This document shows, one piece after another, positions 7,373 to 9,765 of a DNA stretch of 9,765 nt. Source of the stretch: Candidatus Omnitrophota bacterium (GTDB lineage Bacteria; Omnitrophota; Gorgyraeia; Duberdicusellales; 4484-171); assembly GCA_014728785.1 (NCBI GenBank), contig WJKZ01000090.1:1-9765 (forward strand), read 5' to 3'. The stretch's first letter is position 1. Each line of letters starts with the position of its first letter. The notes under the pieces were generated by a model. The model did not search any database. It saw only the letters and a list, made by a program, of their open reading frames with translations, and was not told the DNA's origin. Both the position numbers and the translations under genes were made by a program.

Positions 7373-7390
7373 TTTAAGTTTTACTTAAAA
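7372..7390. repeat. AT-rich perfect inverted repeat in the 35-base gap before DUF5989
   Basis: TTTTAAGT, three bases, then ACTTAAAA: an eight-base perfect stem with a three-base loop. In the transcript it would lie between the SGNH stop and the DUF5989 Shine-Dalgarno, touching the latter. It has only one G-C pair per arm and no following U run in the direction of transcription, so it is not a typical terminator. It could modestly affect translation or mRNA processing, or be chance in AT-rich spacer DNA. Confidence 0.45.
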
Positions 7391-7395
7391 TAATA

Positions 7396-8391
7396 TCATT
7401 TAACCCGAATTACCTTCCGGATAATTGTATACAAATTACCGGCCATTATTTTATATCCGTAGCTGTTAGGATGCGAGTTATCGTAAATAAATAAATCCGA
7501 AAAAGATTTGTCTTTGAGCAGAGAATTAAAGACAGAAGCATTATCGACAAACGGAATTTTATAATGTTCGGCTACTTCCTCGGTTATGTTGTCTCCGTAA
7601 AGATCCCCTCTGGGATAATTATGAAGTATAATATGTTTACCGTATTTTTTTGCTGTCTCAACTATTCTGGAAAGATTATATCTGAGAAGGTCCTTCAAAA
7701 CCCGCACATCTCTTCCTTCGTAAGCCGGTATTTGTTCAAAACGATCGGCTTCGGGAGAGATGTTTCTTCCCTTAATATTCAAGTATATAAGCTTCAACAT
7801 CTTATAGGTCCTTAATTTAAAAAGAAAGATATTTATCTTATCGGCAAGACTTAATCTGTAATTAATAGTGCCTTTTCCTATAATTTCTTCCGTATATTCT
7901 TCTGCTCCTCCGTTTCTTCCATTATTATCTCTATTTCTTTTACGTTCTATGATTTTACTGATATTACTATCCGCAAGATTCCAACTGTCGTTAGCACCGG
8001 TCAAAACTATTATCAAATCAACCGCTTCTCCGCAACTTCCTTTAAGAATCTGCTTTAAATATTTAAGGTGCTGGCTTGAATTAGCTCCCGGCACCGCAAG
8101 ATTAATCACTCTGAAGCGCAACCCGCTTTCTTTTTGGTTTAATATTTTTTCCAGTTGATTGGGATAGCTATCGGTTCTGTCTACCCCGACTCCGTAAGTG
8201 AAAGAATCTCCTAAACAGATTATATTAAAAGTGTCGTTTCCGGTTATAGCTGTGATTTCTCCTTCTTTCAGGAATCCTGCGAATATACGTAAATTGATTT
8301 CTACAAAAAGAAATAGCATCAAAAGTGAGAATAAAATAATAAAAAATTTTTTAAAAAACTCAGAATAGTTCATAAATAACGTTCTGGCCAT
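7396..8391 (-). CDS. Membrane-anchored SGNH/GDSL hydrolase
   Basis: 331 residues. An uncleaved signal-anchor type segment (about 16-30) places the rest outside the inner membrane. The hydrolase domain has all blocks: ICLGDSFTYG with nucleophile Ser63 (block I, 58-67), Gly102 in NLAVPGANSSQ (block II), G132-A-N134-D135 (block III), and D304-N-S-H307 (block V, DNSHPNSYGY). Family members are esterases or acyltransferases, often O-acetyl transferases or esterases in exopolysaccharide pathways (AlgJ/AlgX and similar). The annotated ATG overlaps the upstream gene by 32 bases; an alternative Met7 (8373) cuts the overlap to 14 bases and neither has a strong Shine-Dalgarno. It lies upstream of DUF5989, SxtJ-like and carbamoyltransferase genes, a common order. 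Likely role: adding or removing an acyl group on the exported glycan; substrate is inferred. Confidence 0.92.
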   Translation of the reverse strand: MARTLFMNYSEFFKKFFIILFSLLMLFLFVEINLRIFAGFLKEGEITAITGNDTFNIICLGDSFTYGVGVDRTDSYPNQLEKILNQKESGLRFRVINLAVPGANSSQHLKYLKQILKGSCGEAVDLIIVLTGANDSWNLADSNISKIIERKRNRDNNGRNGGAEEYTEEIIGKGTINYRLSLADKINIFLFKLRTYKMLKLIYLNIKGRNISPEADRFEQIPAYEGRDVRVLKDLLRYNLSRIVETAKKYGKHIILHNYPRGDLYGDNITEEVAEHYKIPFVDNASVFNSLLKDKSFSDLFIYDNSHPNSYGYKIMAGNLYTIIRKVIRVK

Positions 8392-9073
8392 CCGTAATTT
8401 TTAAATCCCCTATAAATAAATCACAATTTCTTAAACTCCTCAAATCCTCTTTATTAATCATAAAAAGAGCCTCTCTTACTTCTCCCGGAAAGTCCAGGTA
8501 AGATGAGATGACATTTTGTCTGTCCATATAAGCGAACTCCTTAAAAGGAACGGAAATCTCCTGCCATTGTCTGTCTACGGCCAGAGATAAAGAATAAACA
8601 AGGCTATTGGTGTGGTTTTCACCCTTAGATGCTTTTAGAAATATTGTAAAATCATCCATATAGATACCCGGCCTATCGCTTTTAATTAAAAACACCAACC
8701 TGCCGCTCCTGATATAAGGCCTCAAATCAAGAGTAAGACAATACCTTGTACCGAAAACAACCTCTTCATTTAAAGAGTTTAAAGATATTTTCATAAACTT
8801 ATAAGGCCGGCGGGAAGATTTTATGACTTTAATCCTTTCGTCCGAAAAACCTTCGGGATATGAACAAAGTGCTATATCTTCCATCCCTTTGCCGTACCTC
8901 CGGAAATTTAATCTTTCGGTAGAAACCAGATCTTTCACCCGCACCTGCCTGCCTTGGTAATTGTAAATGAGCACAATAAAAACAGATACCAGTACAGAAA
9001 GGGTAAATATAGATAAAAGAAGTCCAATGGCTCCACCCGGCGTTTTTAATTGTTTTTTCCTTTGCTTGTTCAT
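8360..9073 (-). CDS. Membrane-anchored protein with probable carbohydrate-binding-like jelly roll
   Basis: 237 residues. A basic N-terminus (MNKQRKKQLK) and one membrane span (about 15-37) are followed by an extracytoplasmic region of about 200 residues. That region looks like a beta-sandwich: alternating strands, LTLDLRPYI and GRLVFLIKSDRPG in the middle, a QWQEISVPFKEF segment, and a late ALFMINKED followed by CDLFIGDLKIT. The 'tryptophan-x-x-I-S-V-P-F-x-x-F' segment and the following hydrophobic-IN strand are usual in CBM11/CIA30-like and related galactose-binding folds, though I cannot name a specific family. Two Cys in the outer region (near 70 and 110) and one near the end do not suggest obvious pairing. 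It overlaps the SGNH hydrolase start, so the two are probably made together; a role in presenting glycan to that hydrolase is inferred. The ATG is chosen since an in-frame stop lies a short way upstream. Confidence 0.78.
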   Translation of the reverse strand: MNKQRKKQLKTPGGAIGLLLSIFTLSVLVSVFIVLIYNYQGRQVRVKDLVSTERLNFRRYGKGMEDIALCSYPEGFSDERIKVIKSSRRPYKFMKISLNSLNEEVVFGTRYCLTLDLRPYIRSGRLVFLIKSDRPGIYMDDFTIFLKASKGENHTNSLVYSLSLAVDRQWQEISVPFKEFAYMDRQNVISSYLDFPGEVREALFMINKEDLRSLRNCDLFIGDLKITDGQNVIYELF

Positions 9074-9093
9074 AGTCTGTGTATTTACAAACC

Positions 9094-9114
9094 TTATTTT
9101 TTATTCAAAAATAA
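9094..9114. repeat. AT-only inverted repeat in the 43-base gap after the first radical SAM gene
   Basis: TTATTTTT, five bases, then AAAAATAA: an eight-base perfect stem, all A-T. It begins within three bases of the stop codon of the upstream gene (9117-9119). Stability would be low and no clear U tract follows on the minus strand, so a terminator is unlikely. The rest of the gap shows no convincing -35/-10 pair and no close Shine-Dalgarno for the gene starting at 9073. Confidence 0.4.
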
Positions 9115-9116
9115 AT

Positions 9117-9765
9117 TTACAGCTGAGTCTCGCACTTATAATGTTTATGCAGCTGGCGGGCTAAATCTCTGAAACGCTGCAATCTATCCCTCCTTATACT
9201 GGGGGTACTCTTAGCATTACACCACCCCTCTGGCTCAAAAACAATCCCGTATTTTTCCAGGTTAAGTCCTAAATAAGAGTCCTCTTCGATATGGCAGCCC
9301 GTTACCTGGTCAAAGCGGTAAATATAAGGTGCATTGCGTCTTATGAAATCCAAAGTGAGTTCGAAATCCTCCTCGGTTTCGGTGGGATAACCTATCATAA
9401 AGAAACAATTAGCCTGTATCCCGGCTCTGCTGGTATTTTTGATAACCTCCTCAGCCTCGGCCAGGTTTAAATTCTTACGCATATCTCTTAAAACCCGGGG
9501 AGAACCGCTTTCAACGCCATAAGCTAAAGCGCAGCAGCCGGATTTCTTCATTTTACACAATAACTCATATGTCATCTCCTTGCGCAGCGTAGCTTTAGCC
9601 GACCAGACGATATCCAATCTCTTCTCTATAATTAAATCGCAGATTTTTTCTACCCTGGAGACGCTACCGTTAAAAATCGAGTCGGTAATCTCAAATTGAT
9701 TAACCTTATACTTGTTGAGTAAAAACTCTATTTCCTCGATTACTTTCTCGGGCGACCTGTAACGG
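9117..9765 (-). CDS. Radical SAM protein, B12-binding type (partial, N-terminus beyond window)
   Basis: The frame is open from the window edge; 215 residues are readable to the TAA at 9117-9119. A TTG near 9617 is an internal leucine, not the start, because the upstream 49 codons (starting RYRSPEKVIEEIEFLL) are the expected continuation of a radical SAM barrel. Visible are the strand ITDSIFN, the VWSAKATLRK segment, ALAYGVESGSPRVL and NCFFMIGYPTETEEDF, all standard in the Elp3/MiaB-like core of B12-binding radical SAM enzymes. The CxxxCxxC motif and any cobalamin domain lie outside the window, so the B12 assignment rests on resemblance to the gene at 1-1096. After the barrel only about 65 residues remain, a short C-terminus. 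It is separated by 43 bases from the next gene on the same strand and is probably part of the same operon. Confidence 0.88.
   Translation of the reverse strand, partial: RYRSPEKVIEEIEFLLNKYKVNQFEITDSIFNGSVSRVEKICDLIIEKRLDIVWSAKATLRKEMTYELLCKMKKSGCCALAYGVESGSPRVLRDMRKNLNLAEAEEVIKNTSRAGIQANCFFMIGYPTETEEDFELTLDFIRRNAPYIYRFDQVTGCHIEEDSYLGLNLEKYGIVFEPEGWCNAKSTPSIRRDRLQRFRDLARQLHKHYKCETQL

Noticed and set aside
9074..9116. Promoter in the 43-base gap (TTGAAT and TAAATA on the minus strand)
   Set aside because: Spacing is only 15 bases and the -10 match is poor; in such AT-rich DNA this is expected by chance.
9117..9617. Complete 166-residue protein beginning at TTG 9617
   Set aside because: The frame continues upstream to the window edge with clear radical SAM barrel sequence; the TTG is an internal leucine codon.

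Overview
The window holds eleven protein-coding genes, all on the minus strand, so transcription runs from about 9765 down to 1. Neighbours overlap by 1-32 bases or abut, apart from gaps of 43 bases (9074-9116) and 35 bases (7361-7395). This looks like one operon, cut at both edges. I see no tRNA, rRNA, CRISPR array, transposase, integrase or convincing promoter or terminator. The DNA is AT-rich. Four radical SAM enzymes suggest an anaerobic or microaerophilic bacterium, and membrane-anchored SGNH and beta-sandwich proteins suggest an envelope or exopolysaccharide locus. An uncultured candidate-phylum bacterium (Omnitrophota-like, for example) would fit, but the phylum is a guess.

In transcription order: (1) the C-terminal part of a radical SAM enzyme of the B12-binding type (9117-9765); (2) a membrane-anchored protein with a probable jelly-roll domain (8360-9073); (3) a membrane-anchored SGNH/GDSL hydrolase (7396-8391); (4) a DUF5989/SxtK-like small membrane protein (7172-7360); (5) a 70-residue membrane protein resembling the C-terminal half of SxtJ (6958-7170); (6) a full-length NodU/CmcH/SxtI-type O-carbamoyltransferase (5159-6958); (7, 8) two tandem radical SAM/SPASM enzymes (4018-5157 and 2805-4025); (9) a family 2 glycosyltransferase with a long helical tail of unknown function (1476-2804); (10) a small protein with two membrane segments and a coiled coil (1093-1479); (11) a B12-binding radical SAM enzyme, C-terminus outside the window (1-1096).

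Genes 3-6 form a recognisable carbamoylation block: SGNH hydrolase, DUF5989, SxtJ-like and carbamoyltransferase genes occur together in many bacterial glycan and natural-product loci, and the last three correspond to sxtK, sxtJ and sxtI of the saxitoxin cluster. The unusual part is the coupling of this block to four radical SAM enzymes (two SPASM, two B12-type), a glycosyltransferase and two small membrane proteins. The best overall reading, an inference, is a pathway that builds and carbamoylates a glycan or glycoconjugate, with radical chemistry such as methylation, epimerisation or dehydrogenation on the sugar or its carrier. No peptide precursor is visible, so a RiPP pathway is not supported here.
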